DNA of 64,000 nt from Loxodes magnus (GCA_946699065.1 CAMPDV010001519.1:43717-107716); one strand, 5' to 3'. Shown: positions 35,402 to 48,189, numbered from the stretch's first letter. The notes: generated by a model from the letters alone, not told the origin. A program made the numbers and translations.

Positions 35402-38331
35402 TCAATTTTATTGATGTCTTTGGTAGAAAAGTGTGTAAGCGTTTGGATCTTGAATATCTTAACATTTTTATACATTTGAATCGTTGAAATAATACCACGT
35501 ATCATCAACTTTTGCATAAGCATGTAATGCCCATTTTTGCCTGTTTCTATATGATTATTCACTGCATATAAATCATATGAGCATTATTCATTTTTAATTT
35601 CAGGAAGAATCTGATTTAAATTTAATTCTTCTGGATATTCTATTTCCTCTTAATTTTTAACTATATCATATCCATTCTATATAAACCTCTTCAATTATAT
35701 AATTAGTATTTCAGATACTTTATATAATATTATTATTTTTGTTCCATTTACATGAGTTTTACAGTTCTTACAATAGAACTATTTTTATCCTTCTAGATAT
35801 TCAGTTTATGATTAGTATTTTATGCAGTCATAGAGAGTTGTTTTAGATATTATTTACTAAGCTGGAATATTATTTCAAATAGCATAATTTCTGTACAGAA
35901 TATACTATTCAAACATCTAATTTTTTTCTTTAAGAGTTATTTTAATCCTAAAATCACTTTTTTCAATGAATTATCCAATGTTTTCCCTTATACTTACTTT
36001 AAGTAGATGACCTTGTTAACATCTGTTTTATGAACTACAAAATACGCAAATATTCTTTCTTCTAACTTTGTTTTCTTGATTTCTATTTATTTACAAATCT
36101 TTGTTTAAGTCTTATATAACTGATTCTCTATTTTATTCTTCTCTGATACTTACCTAAAAAATTTATAAGACATGATTATCTTATGTATGAAAATTAGAAA
36201 AGAATTAGAAATGAATAAGTTAATAAATATCTTTTAAACTTGTCTATCTTTCTATATCTAAAATTTCAGGTATTCCTATTCTTTTTGAGAGATTATTTCA
36301 AAAGCTTTTATTTTCATAATAAAATTCTACGAAAGTTCTATAATAAGTTTAAGATTTCGGATAAACTTTGTAACCTAACACTTTTTACTGAGTTAAGTTT
36401 GAAAAACTATTTTTTATTGCCTAAAATGTGTCTAAAGTTACTTCTTTGTCACACTAAATTAGTATAATTTCCTTAGCACCTGTTTACTAAGTTAAAAGAT
36501 TTATAGATTCTACAATTGGTTGGTTCTTTTAAAAATAAATTTATGAATTTCAGGCTTAACCACTAAATTCATTAGGAATTATAGTAATTATTTGTCTTTT
36601 GGGAATTTCTATGCCTAATACAGCAAAGGATTCAAATATTACTGATTCTAACATGCATTACTCACACTTCAAAATTGATTTTATTTGTCCATGCATTAAA
36701 TCTACTATTTTTGAATCATTTCTCTTTCTATATCTATCTCAACATTCTTATGAAACTATTTCATCCGATCTTCCATCACTTGATTTTTCTTCGATATAAG
36801 GTTTCATCGTAATTTTGTTTAAATCTTCATGTAAAATGCCAAGTATAAAATTAATAAACTATTAAGAATCATGTTCCTATTCTTTAGTAAACTAATTAGC
36901 AAAATTTAGTAATTACTCTCTAAAACTTTGAGGTTTTAATATTCCTTTTTATTATTAAGTTGCTTACTTAACAAGAAACGCAAACTCAGAAGTAAGAACT
37001 CCTCCTGTTCCAAACTAATTTTTTGCATTTAGATCCTTTTATCATTAATTAGATAGACAATACTCTACTAAAGGAGTAGTATGTAATAAGCATTATAAAG
37101 CTGAATTCATATAGCATGTATTTCCTAAGTTTTCTAATCCTATTAAGCTAAGCTTTATTTATTAAAAGCATTAATGTAGAGTATCTTACTATGAGCATTC
37201 TTTTGAACACCATTATAATAAACTACATTACTAGCATTTAAACTAAATCCCATTTTACTTACATTAATAGCATGCTTCTTATATAATGGAGCTTGTTCCT
37301 TATTCTATAATAATAGTAGAGTTATTATCTATTTTTAGTTCTTCGAATGTATCTTCCAAGTCATTTATTTTAGAAATAGGAGTTCTAAAAATTTAAATAC
37401 TTGTAGTGAATGGATTGAAAAACTGCAAAAGGTTGCTAAGTTCAGTTCTTGTTTCTAGTTTTCATACTTTGAAGTCAGTTTCTTAAAAGTATTAAGATAT
37501 AAAAGATCTTATTGAACTTTACTTTGTGACTTTAAATTTAAAAAAGTATCGTTAACTATCATTCAAATATATTGTATTTAGAAGCAAATATTAAGGCTAT
37601 ATTTCAGAGATTTAACTTGCAGATTAAGTTTGGCTCTAGAAAAATAAATAATCTTCTTGAACCTGCACTTCCTGGTTAAACTATCATGCTTCTATCTATT
37701 TTTAATCTTATAAGCTTTGCAAAAATATTTTAAACTTTTGCTAGAAAATGTTTAAAAAGTTTTCTAGTTTTGCTATCTATTAGATCCCTTGAAGTTCAAT
37801 CTCCTCATATTATTTCCAATCAACTTTTTGCTTACTACTCTTTATCAAGATTGAGTTAGATTAACCAGTCTATAATCTTTCTAAATGAAATTTAAAGCTT
37901 AGAATTTGTTGTTTTATTTTATCTTAAGAGTTTAATAGACTTTTAGTAGCAGAATCACTTAATAAAGTTTTTTATATCAAGCTAACAAAACTTTAAACGA
38001 ATTAGGCTCTTAGTTTTTTAATTTTCTATAGAACTTCTTTGTTTTTTTAGTGCTGCAATTGAAGCTTCTGATATGCATCTTTTATTACTTCCTTCTAATT
38101 TTACTGATTTATCAGTTCTTCAATTATTTGTCTATCCTGCTATAAATTTATAGGGAGTATACTAGAGATTTGCTTACAGGAGGAGAATATGCATATAGTT
38201 TGCTAAGTTCTTTCGTATTGGTTAAAAATACAGCTTTAGCATAAAATATGAGAGCATGGGAGTTTTAGAGGAATGTGTCTAAGAACATCAAATGGATATT
38301 AACAAGACTCACACTACAGAGTGAGGGACAT
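35402..38331 (-). CDS. RING / coiled-coil / UBL / MYND-like / USP deubiquitinase
   Basis: ATG 38331 opens a frame of about 975 codons read with TAA/TAG as Gln and TGA as Trp. RING-type finger: C7, C10, C26, H28, C31, C34, C47, C52. Coiled coil at about 80-215. A ubiquitin-like stretch at about 265-345 (F-K-V-W-K-L-E, then D-T-F-E-E-L). MYND-like finger: C354, C357, C366, C369, C375, C379, H386, C388. USP catalytic domain: Cys box G-L-E-N-L-G-N-T-C-Y-M-N-S, with C406 the nucleophile; Gln box E-H-D-S-Q-Q-F near 486-492; L-K-R-F; T-L-Y-D-C-I; finger C-K-N-C; His box N-G-H-Y, H935. USPs cleave ubiquitin from substrates. In-frame TGA at codons 216, 290, 430, 531, 594, 678 and 819; codon 531 sits in E-C-(W)-D-R, a Trp in USP4/15-type enzymes. 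One base is missing right after G-H-Y (35522), after which A-Y-A-K-V and the canonical end A-Y-T-L-F-Y-Q-R continue in the next frame to TGA 35402. Confidence 0.85.
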
Positions 38332-38599
38332 TTTATTATAATGAAGGTAAAAAAGTTAGAATAAAAGGGATTATTATAAACCTAAAATTCTTTAATTTAA
38401 TAAGTTAGTAAATTGAAGTTCAAAGATTGAAATTAAACTTATTTTAATGAGTCTCTAATATATAATGATATTCATTTTTAGGAGGCTCAGAGACTTACAA
38501 GTGTACGAAGAAAAAAAAATTATTTGTTTTAGATTTGATAAAAAGAATATCAATACCTTACATTGATATTTTATGTTTTTTTATTTTAGATATATTACA

Positions 38600-39233
38600 G
38601 ATTCAGTTTCTTGATAATTGACTAGAATATTCTAGTAGATTAATTAATGTATAAATCTCTCTTGCTTTGATATGTTGAGCATGGCTTTGAAAAAGAGTTT
38701 TTTAAATCTAAGAGAAAAATATTTTTCAACTCTTAATCTTGAAAAGAATTAAAAATCAGATTCTTGGTAATTCTTAAGAAATTTCTAGCTTGTGTTTCAT
38801 ACAATCTTATCATTATTAATTACCTAACTTTTTTAAATTTTTTGCTTTAATGTTTAATATAATTTTGTTAAAGCATTTATATATTTTTATATGCTTATCT
38901 ATTTTTATTTCTAAACCAGCACTGAGAAAACCTTCTTTAATAACTTTATAGTGCTGCTAAATTTTATCCTTCTAAAAGTTAATCTAAATCTCTAACTGCT
39001 GCTTAGAAATCTCCTTAATCTTTTCTAAAAATCTTTTTCTTCCTGAACTAAAATTCCTTGATGAATAATTCAATTTTTTCAACTCTAATTTTAGGATTTT
39101 CAGCAATCATTAAGAAACATTAAGCACAAAAAAGCCAATATTTTGCCAAATCTTGAACAGAAGAAGTTCATAAAATCGAATATTCTCTTGGAGTAAAACA
39201 AATAAAGCCAACTAAGCTTCTATTAATTTCCAT
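38600..39233 (-). CDS. Unrecognised minus-strand coding region
   Basis: ATG 39233 gives M-E-I-N-R-S-L-V-G-F-I-C-F-T-P-R-E-Y-S and then W(TGA)-T-S-S-V-Q-D-L-A-K-Y-W, to E-L-F-I-K-E-F near 39060. After a one-base change of frame a coiled-coil-like part follows (E-K-I-K-E-I-S-K-Q-Q-L-E-I-Q). A diverged counterpart, also starting M-E-I and with similar nucleotide stretches (GCTGCTAAATTT), lies at about 59270-59560 in the duplicated segment. No family recognised. It sits between the RING-USP gene and the 847-codon gene, all on the minus strand. Confidence 0.4.
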
Positions 39234-40057
39234 TTTATCAATCTAATAAAACAAAAAATAAATCTCTAGTCAAGCTATTGCTATTATAATAGCTATAGAT
39301 AAATAAATGTTTAAATAAGATGCATTTAATCCTTTTTCTACTAGTCTTTAAGATTTATTTATATCCTTAGCCACCAAAATTATTTAAGCTATTCTAAAAT
39401 TATTTTGATTAAGATTCTTACAAAACATACTTACTCTTTAATCTGTCTAGCTCTTAAATTGGATTCTTAGTAAATTAGATTTTCTTTTATGTATTCAGGG
39501 TCTCTTAATCACTATTAAGATCATAAGATAATGTAATACATAGAAGTGAGTAGAATATTAGAATTATTAAGCTAATATAAATTTTAGATAAGCTTAATAA
39601 CTTCCATTTTAATAAGGGAAATAGGAGATAAAAGTTAATTTTAAGTAGTAAAGTTAGAAGGTAGGATTAATATATAAATAACTATAAATAAAAGTATTTT
39701 AAATTAAGCAGGAAATTAATTATTTAATTGAAAAGGTTTAAAAGTTATAAGAAGCATGAAATTTAGAATAATAGAGATAGATAAAAAGTAGGATATAGAT
39801 ATATAATATTTAGTAAAATAGCTTATTCAATGTTTTATAAGAAAAATACATTAGAAAATGAATTATATTATTTATAAGCATAGAGAAAAATATAAGATAA
39901 ACTGGAATTAGCTTTAAAAAATAAATTATTATCTGGTATTATAGCATCCATTTAGAAGAAGTGAGGATTAAATAAAAATAGCTTAAAAATAAGAGAAGTT
40001 AAAATAAAATATTAAACATTAAAATAGTAACTTAGCTATCATAAGCACAAGCTAGTT

Positions 40058-42601
40058 TCAAACCTTTAAAAAAACCAAATATTAAAATAAAGAATCCTAT
40101 TGATGTTTAATATAAAGCACTTTATTTTATATTATAGCCTTAATAATTAATTTCAAATAACTAAGATCAATATCACTAATATCATCTTTTAATTTACTAA
40201 AAATAAGTATAATTATTAATTTGATATACGAATTAAGATTCATAATAGACTTATTTAATAATAAATAAAAAGCTATGTGAAAAAGTTTTAATCTCATTGT
40301 TAAATATTTCAAAATACTAAAATTTAATTTCTTAAACTCAAAAGTTTATAAAAGTTGTATTTACCTCTTAATTTTTTTAAAACAATTAAGAATATTTTTT
40401 TATCTTTATAAGCAATATAATCTTTATCATCTTAAAGAAAAATCATAAGTACTTATATAGTGTATTAAGAGAAGAATATGTTGCATCTTAATTTAATATT
40501 TTATATTTCATCAAATTTTTAGGTTTTATTAATTTATTATTCTTAATCTATTAAAATATTAGTTTCTTATAAAATATCTTTTGAATCTATGGAAATCCTT
40601 TTTCTTAACTTTTTCTTTATTGGTTTTCAAACAATTTTCCTTTTTATTCTTAAAGTATAAATTATGACTTATTCGCTCTTTTTATTTATCTTAGAAAGTT
40701 CTCATAATATAAATCCTTCTCTTCTATTTCATTTTATTTGTCTACGAAAAATTATGATTCTCCAAATTTTTAATTATATTCTTCATTAATTTATGAAGGG
40801 GTTAGAATCATCAAATTTATTTAATCTGATACTAATATCTCTCATTATTGTAGGAGAACGATCTTTTAATACTTTATTTTTTTTATGATAGCCAACATTT
40901 TGTTATCGCTTCTTTATTCGACTGAGAAAAAGAAAGTTTCTATTGCTTTAATTTTTGAAATTTTTAGTGAAAGTTTATTTAAATTTTGCTTCATTTGATT
41001 ATAGGATCTATCTGATCTGCTTTATATACCCAATATACTTTGAAAAGATTATCAACTCTCTCTTTTGAGTCTTTCAAGTAAAGGACATTCCTTAGAAAGT
41101 TTTATATTACATTATCTAAGCTAAGCTTTATTTCTCAAATTAGGGAAAAAGAAAATCACATATCACTAATAGAATTTATTTCCTGATTTTTCCCTTTTAA
41201 TAGCATAGTAAGAAAAGCTAAAAAATTAATGTCAAAAGGATATAAAGAACTAGGGTTTAATTATACTTTTATTTAGAACTAAGTGACAAAGTAGAAGCAC
41301 AAAGAGTAAAATATTTGATTCTTAAAATAAATAAGATATTAACTTTAAAACTTAATAGCTTATCAATCTTTAAAGGAATAATCCTTATTTTTATATCTAT
41401 GTCTCCTAATTGTTATTTAAATGATAGCTTTCTTAGAAATATGGAAAAATTAAGCTAAAAACTAATTTGCAAATACTTATTCCTTCATTTAATCTTAATA
41501 ACCAACCTTAGATAATAAACTTAAGGGTATACAAACATAGTGATTATTGAATACTAATAAGCATTAAGATATTAAATATTTAACTTAGTCTCTTTAACTT
41601 GAATTTTCTTATAAAAGCCAATAAGTATATAATTAATGTTTATTTATTTAAATATAATTAATAGAAAAGTTGAAAGAGCTATTAATTAATATTACTTAGT
41701 TATTAAATTTTTAATTAATATTTAGTTATTAAAGAGTTCATGGGTTTTGCTTGTTTCTTTTCAAAATACTTTCTTCTAATAAGTTAAAGCTTAAAAGGCG
41801 GCTTTCTTTATTTCTTCTTCTTTTCATCTTTAAAGCATACTGAAATATCACTTTTAGTTCTAATTCTTAATTTTACTTTCTTCTCATTTGATTTGAAATG
41901 TTTTATACTGTTTAGTTATAATCTTTTGATGCCTCATTCTAGCTTTTTCGCTAATATTTGTTGCATGCTGAACTTTTTTCAGAATAAACTTTACTTTAAG
42001 TTACATGAGTATTAAAAGGTTTTTCTTCCAATTTATCTTACGTATGTTTATCACAGTTTAGTAGTAAACCCTTATTTTTGTTTTTCTTAGTGGTTTTCGT
42101 TTTAAAAAATTTGTTGAGCCATAAATGATTAGTTTACTTCAAGTTAGTTATGGACTTTTAATTTCCTTTCTTTCTATTCAAATATTCAAATAGATTCTTA
42201 ACCTTCTCATTACAATTTTATTATCATTTATTATGACTTAGTAAGTATTCTAGCATTTTTAGTTCTATTTAGATGCTCTCATTGCTTAACTAAATTTTGC
42301 TAAAGATAGTATACTACAATCCCTTACTTTTATGATGCTTGATTGCCTCTACTATTTACTCTAGATTTTATTCACTAGGAATCATTTGAAATAAGTTTCA
42401 CTTAGAAATAAAATATAGAAGGTGTAAAGTTTCTAAGTGAGTTAGATTATAGAAAGAAACTAATCTAATCATATCATCTTCTTTCAGTTCTTCCATCTTA
42501 TTTTAAAATTCCCAAACCTAAGACTGAAAGAAATTATATACCATAATACGTTAGCTTAGTGTAATAAAACTGACTATCTCCTAACTAGTTTTTTCCTCCA
42601 T
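40058..42601 (-). CDS. Unrecognised 847-codon protein, full-length copy
   Basis: Starts M-E-E-K-T-S-Q-E-I-V-S at ATG 42601. The frame is still in register at 40312 (763 codons) and meets TGA at 40058-40060, codon 848, which I take as the stop. About ten earlier in-frame TGA codons are read as Trp. A diverged paralogue starts at 62913: both share T-L-(S/D)-Q-R-(I/M)-M-V-x-N-F-F-Q, E-T-L-H-L-L-Y, S-K-W-N and K-M-L-E-Y. Codon 26 is CAG here and TAG there; codon 17 is TAA here and TAG there; codon 68 is TGA here and TGG there. The N-terminal 150 residues look all-helical, the middle is basic and C-terminal parts are hydrophobic. No domain recognised. From 40199 rightward the gene lies in the left arm of the inverted repeat, and its last 47 codons are outside it. 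Confidence 0.6.
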
Positions 42602-43137
42602 ATTATAACCTTCTATAATCAATTGTATTTTAATAGAAAAATATTCTTAATTTCTAATAAAAGCTAATAGCTATATTTTTAACTATAGAAAGTTAAAATA
42701 CACTTAAATTTAGTAAAAACCTTGCTAATTAGAATAAAAATTATGATCATAATATAAATAACTGGAAATATTAGTAAGCTAAATGTATAATTTCAAAGTA
42801 GCTAATTGTAGAATTATAAGACAATTAAATGCTTCAAAGAGTATTATAATCATATTTATTTATAAATTAAACTTAATAGATATGAAGATTTTTATTTGAC
42901 TGCATATGTAGATAAAAAGATAAACTTAATAGAGTTAGCAAGTGACAAAATAATATTTTATTGGATTTTAAGAATATAATTAAGCTTAATAAATATAAAT
43001 ATAAATATAAATATAAAAAATAAAAGCTTAAGAGCAACATTTTAAAATTATATTTAATTCAAAGCATCAATACCAGGATTGTATAACTTTAGTTTGAAAA
43101 TTAAGGATAAATTCTACATTACTAGTTTAAAAAAATA
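40199..43137. repeat. Left arm of a 2.94-kb inverted repeat
   Basis: Reverse complement of 45089-48032. Position pairs sum to 88209 at the gene starts and to about 88226-88231 near both ends, so only a few small indels separate the arms. The largest is a stretch of ATAAAT repeats near 43000 that is about 18 bp longer in this arm. Very few mismatches were seen. The outer boundary is at ATACTTATTTTT (reverse strand), where the gene continues here but not in the other arm. Confidence 0.95.
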
Positions 43138-45088
43138 AAAAAAAGCAATCTTAGAAATATTCTTGATTATTTATTTTATTTTTTGGAGATTATTAAATTA
43201 GGCTAAATAATTTTATTTAGTTAATTAATAAATAGGCATTTTTTTAATTTAGCTCTTTGCTATTTAAAAATTTAATAATTTTTTAAACTTCTTAATTTTT
43301 TTCCTCTGTATTTATCTTATAATTTTTAAATTTAAATAGAATAGATGTTATATTATATTTAATTCTTGATATTATGGTTCTCTATAGCATTTATATATGT
43401 TTTTAATTATTATAATTAGCTCAAAAATAGCTTTTTTATCTTGTAAATAAGATAAGTGGAGACATGAAAATTTAATCAATATTGGACCAAATTAAGTTAC
43501 TTGCAACTTAGTTTTTTAGGTTTCTAAATTTCTTCTTCTAAACTTATCTGTTTGATATGAAGAAATTCTACTTATAATGTCTTATAATTTAAATTAAAAC
43601 TGATATATGATGAAGAAACATAACATCACTATCAATAAGCTTTCATATCTTAAGAAAAGCAAAATTATACTATAAATCATTATTTTCTACTTTGCATACC
43701 TAAATGATTGAAAATATGATAACATGATGAGATAACTATTAACTTAAATTACTCAAGTTATATCATAAATATAGAGTTATAATTTACTGTTTGTCTAATA
43801 GCATTCTTGAAGTACTAAACAGTAAATTGAATTAAAAATTTATTTTAGACAATTAACTATTTAGATAGGACACTTAAATCAACTTTTATATGATCAAAGC
43901 CTTTAAATCCTTAGTTATGTAAAATAATCTTGCTTATGGTTCTGTGATAGAAGTTTAAAATATTTAATATTAGTGCCAATGTAATAAAACACAAATCATA
44001 AAAGAAATTACTTTAGTTAAAAAGTTTAAATAAACTATCCATCTAGTAATTAGAAAAGCCAATCCTTAATATGTAAATTTGTTCCTTTTTATTTTTAAAT
44101 ATTTGTTTCAAAATGCTTAGATTTAGAAAGGAAGATTGAGATTTCTCAAAATAGTAAAAAGTAAAATTTACTAAAATGAAAACTTTAAAGGAAAAAGGAG
44201 TTGCAAAAATCTAAGAATATCTCATTAATAATTTGCTCTAATAAAACCTATTTATAAGTTTAATAATTCATTTTCTATCTAAACTTTATAACTTAAGAAG
44301 AAAAGTAACTATAAAATTTAATTCATAAATGATACAATAAAAAAACTAATTAATGAAAGCACTTTCATAATAGTAGAAGTAGTGTAAATATAAATATTTA
44401 ATGGAGACATAAAATAATTTGTTTATATGAAAAAGTTAAATTTAAGATATTTACCTCTTAATATCATTTTAGCTTATTATAAATTATTTTAAGCCTAGTT
44501 TTATTTACATTTAAATAGAATAATAGCAACTTAACTAAAGAATTCTTTATTCTTTAATAAATTTGCAAAAATTTTTTAAAATTATAGTAATTTCAGAAAG
44601 TTAGTTTTTGGTTTAGAATTAAAAAAGGATATTTAAAAATGAAATTTTTCCTATTTTATACTATTTCTTATATCCCATATATATAACCAAATATATATAA
44701 GCTAATATTTTTCTGCCATCAGAATTTACTAGATCATTCTCTCTTAAAAATTATGATTAAATTTTGTTTCTAGTTTGGCGGTAAAATTATTTAAGATCTT
44801 ATCCAGAAAACTTAGATTTTATATAATAATATTTATATAGTTAAACTTAAGCTTTATTCTAATGTAAAGAGTTTCTAAGTTAACTGTATACTAAATAAAT
44901 AAGTTTATATATTTGATAAGCAATATAATAGGATCTTAATAGTTATATAAATACTTTTAATTTTAAACTAAGCAAATAAATAAAAAAACAATGTGAGTAA
45001 GTTTAATATGAAATGATAGTAATTTTTTAAATTATAACAATTTTGGTATTAAAGGGTTTAGATTTAATATGAATAGAGAATTAGTTAA
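43138..45088. other. Unique spacer of the inverted repeat
   Basis: About 1.95 kb between the arms. AT-rich; no tRNA, zinc finger, knuckle or other motif was found on either strand and nothing matches other parts of the window. The two genes in the arms diverge from this spacer, so it could hold their upstream regions. Confidence 0.7.
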
Positions 45089-48032
45089 TATTTTTTTAAA
45101 CTAGTAATGTAGAATTTATCCTTAGTTTTCAAACTAAAGTTATACAATCCTGCTATTAATGCTTTGAACTAAATATAATTTTAAAAATATTAATCTTAAG
45201 CTTTTATTTTTTATATTTATTAAGCTTAATTATATTCTTAAAATCCAATAAAATATTATTTTGTCACTTGCTAACTCTATTAAGTTTATCTTTTTATCTA
45301 CATATGCAGTCAAATAAAAATCTTCATATCTATTAAGTTTAATTTATAAATAAATATGATTATAATACTCTTTGAAGCATTTAATTGTCTTATAATTCTA
45401 CAATTAGCTACTTTGAAATTATACATTTAGCTTACTAATATTTCCAGTTATTTATATTATGATCATAATTTTTATTCTAATTAGCAAGGTTTTTACTAAG
45501 TTTAAGTGTATTTTAACTTTCTATAGTTAAAAATATAGCTATTAGCTTTTATTAGAAATTAAGAATATTTTTCTATTAAAATACAATTGATTATAGAAGG
45601 TTATAATATGGAGGAAAAAACTAGTTAGGAGATAGTCAGTTTTATTACACTAAGCTAACGTATTATGGTATATAATTTCTTTCAGTCTTAGGTTTGGGAA
45701 TTTTAAAATAAGATGGAAGAACTGAAAGAAGATGATATGATTAGATTAGTTTCTTTCTATAATCTAACTCACTTAGAAACTTTACACCTTCTATATTTTA
45801 TTTCTAAGTGAAACTTATTTCAATTGATTCCTAGTGAATAAAATCTAGAGTAAATAGTAGAGGCAATCAAGCATCATAAAAGTAAGGGATTGTAGTATAC
45901 TATCTTTAGCAAAATTTAGTTAAGCAATGAGAGCATCTAAATAGAACTAAAAATGCTAGAATACTTACTAAGTCATAATAAATGATAATAAAATTGTAAT
46001 GAGAAGGTTAAGAATCTATTTGAATATTTGAATAGAAAGAAAGGAAATTAAAAGTCCATAACTAACTTGAAGTAAACTAATCATTTATGGCTCAACAAAT
46101 TTTTTAAAACGAAAACCACTAAGAAAAACAAAAATAAGGGTTTACTACTAAACTGTGATAAACATACGTAAGATAAATTGGAAGAAAAACCTTTTAATAC
46201 TCATGTAACTTAAAGTAAAGTTTATTCTGAAAAAAGTTCAGCATGCAACAAATATTAGCGAAAAAGCTAGAATGAGGCATCAAAAGATTATAACTAAACA
46301 GTATAAAACATTTCAAATCAAATGAGAAGAAAGTAAAATTAAGAATTAGAACTAAAAGTGATATTTCAGTATGCTTTAAAGATGAAAAGAAGAAGAAATA
46401 AAGAAAGCCGCCTTTTAAGTTTTAACTTATTAGAAGAAAGTATTTTGAAAAGAAATAAGCAAAACCTATGAACTCTTTAATAACTAAATATTAATTAAAA
46501 GTTTAATAACTAAGTAATATTAATTAATAGCTCTTTCAACTTTTCTATTAATTATATTTAAATAAATAAACATTAATTATATACTTATTGGTTTTTATAA
46601 GAAAATTCAAGTTAAAGAGACTAAGTTAAATATTTAATATCTTAATGCTTATTAGTATTCAATAGTCACTATGTTTGTATACCCTTAAGTTTATTATCTA
46701 AGGTTGGTTATTAAGATTAAATGAAGGAATAAGTATTTGCAAATTAGTTTTTAGCTTAATTTTTCCATATTTCTAAGAAAGCTATCATTTAAATAACAAT
46801 TAGGAGACATAGATATAAAAATAAAAATAAGGATTATTCCTTTAAAGATTGATAAGCTATTAAGTTTTAAAGTTAATATCTTATTTATTTAAAGAATCAA
46901 ATATTTTACTCTTTGTGCTTCTACTCTGTCACTTAGTTCTAAATAAAAGTATAATTAAACCCTAGCTCTTTATATCCTTTTGACATTAATTTTTTAGCTT
47001 TTCTTACTATGCTATTAAAAGGGAAAAATCAGGAAATAAATTCTATTAGTGATATGTGATTTTCTTTTTCCCTAATTTGAGAAATAAAGCTTAGCTTAGA
47101 TAATGTAATATAAAACTTTCTAAGGAATGTCCTTTACTTGAAAGACTCAAAAGAGAGAGTTGATAATCTTTAAAAAGTATATTGGGTATATAAAGCAGAT
47201 CAGATAGATCCTATAATCAAATGAAGCAAAATTTAAATAAACTTTCACTAAAAATTACAAAAATTAAAGCAATAGAAACTTTCTTTTTCTCAGTCGAATA
47301 AAGAAGCGATAACAAAATGTTGGCTATCATAAAAAAATAAAGTATTAAAGATCGTTCTCCTACAATAATGAGAGATATTAGTATCAGATTAAATAAATTT
47401 GATGATTCTAACCCCTTCATAAATTAATGAAGAATATAATTAAAAATTTGGAGAATCATAATTTTTCGTAGACAAATAAAATGAAATAGAAGAGAAGGAT
47501 TTATATTATGAGAACTTTCTAAGATAAATAAATTTTTAAGACGAATAAAAAGAGCGAATAAGTCATAATTTATACTTTAAGAATAAAAAGGAAAATTTTT
47601 TGAAAACCAATAAAGAAAAAGCTAAGAAAAAGGATTTCCATAGATTCAAAAGATTTTTTATAAGCAACTATTATTTTAATAGATTAAGAATAATAAATTA
47701 ATAAAACCTAAAAATTTGATGAAATATAAAATAATAAATTAAGATGCAACATATTCTACTCTTAATACACTATATAAGTACTTATGATTTTTCTTTAAGA
47801 TGATAAAGATTATATTGCTTATAAAGATAAAAAAATATTCTTAATTGTTTTAAAAAAATTAAGAGGTAAATACAACTTTTATAAACTTTTGAGTTTAAGA
47901 AATTAAATTTTAGTATTTTGAAATATTTAACAATGAGATTAAAACTTTTTCACATAGCTTTTTATTTATTATTAAATAAGTCTATTATGAATCTTAATTC
48001 GTATATCAAATTATTAATTATACTTATTTTTT
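45089..48032. repeat. Right arm of the 2.94-kb inverted repeat
   Basis: Reverse complement of 40199-43137. Inner end at TATTTTTTTAAACTAGTAATG (45089 onward). The outer end at 48032 falls in the middle of the copied gene, so this arm looks like the derived copy and the left arm like the source. The tRNA-Asp gene begins 79 bp beyond. Confidence 0.95.
45608..48032 (+). pseudogene. Truncated inverted copy of the 847-codon gene
   Basis: ATG 45608 begins the same protein as 42601. Register is kept at 45719, 45809 (the TGA of S-K-W-N) and 47045, all multiples of 3 from the ATG. About 808 codons are present before the arm ends at 48032; the C-terminal S-K-L-K-D-D-I-S-D-I-D-L part of the full copy is replaced by unrelated sequence. 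If both copies are transcribed their RNAs are complementary over nearly 3 kb only if read-through crosses the palindrome; each on its own is a sense transcript. Confidence 0.6.
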
Positions 48033-48110
48033 ACTAAATTTCATTTAAATTTAAATATATAAGATATTTATATTTAAGTATTTAAGAGTTAGATGCTTTT
48101 AATTATAAGA

Positions 48111-48182
48111 TCCGAGGTAGTATAGTGGCTAGTATTTCTGCCTGTCACGCAGACGACCCGGGTTCAATCCCCGGCCTCGGAG
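48111..48182 (+). tRNA. tRNA-Asp (GUC)
   Basis: A 72-nt cloverleaf without intron. Acceptor TCCGAGG pairs with CCTCGGA, discriminator G at 48182. D-arm TAGTGGCTAGTA. Anticodon stem TCTGC/GCAGA with loop CTGTCAC, anticodon GTC at 48144-48146. T-arm CCGGG-TTCAATC-CCCGG, containing the B box. The 3' CCA is not encoded, as expected in a eukaryote. It lies just outside the inverted repeat, surrounded by AT-rich DNA. Confidence 0.97.
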
Positions 48183-48189
48183 TTTTTTT
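48183..48189 (+). terminator. Pol III T-run terminator of the tRNA gene
   Basis: Seven T residues follow the discriminator base directly, the usual RNA polymerase III termination signal. Confidence 0.85.

Noticed and set aside
36240-36799. Two plus-strand frames of 75 and 66 codons
   Set aside because: Both lie antisense to the USP catalytic domain.
35402-38331. Tetrahymena-type code (TGA always stop)
   Set aside because: It would cut the USP domain seven times, including at a family-conserved Trp, and would break the kelch gene at its conserved Trp.
47217-47420. Minus-strand hydrophobic frame of 67 codons in the right arm
   Set aside because: Shadow of the plus-strand copy of the 847-codon gene, whose frame is in register on both sides.
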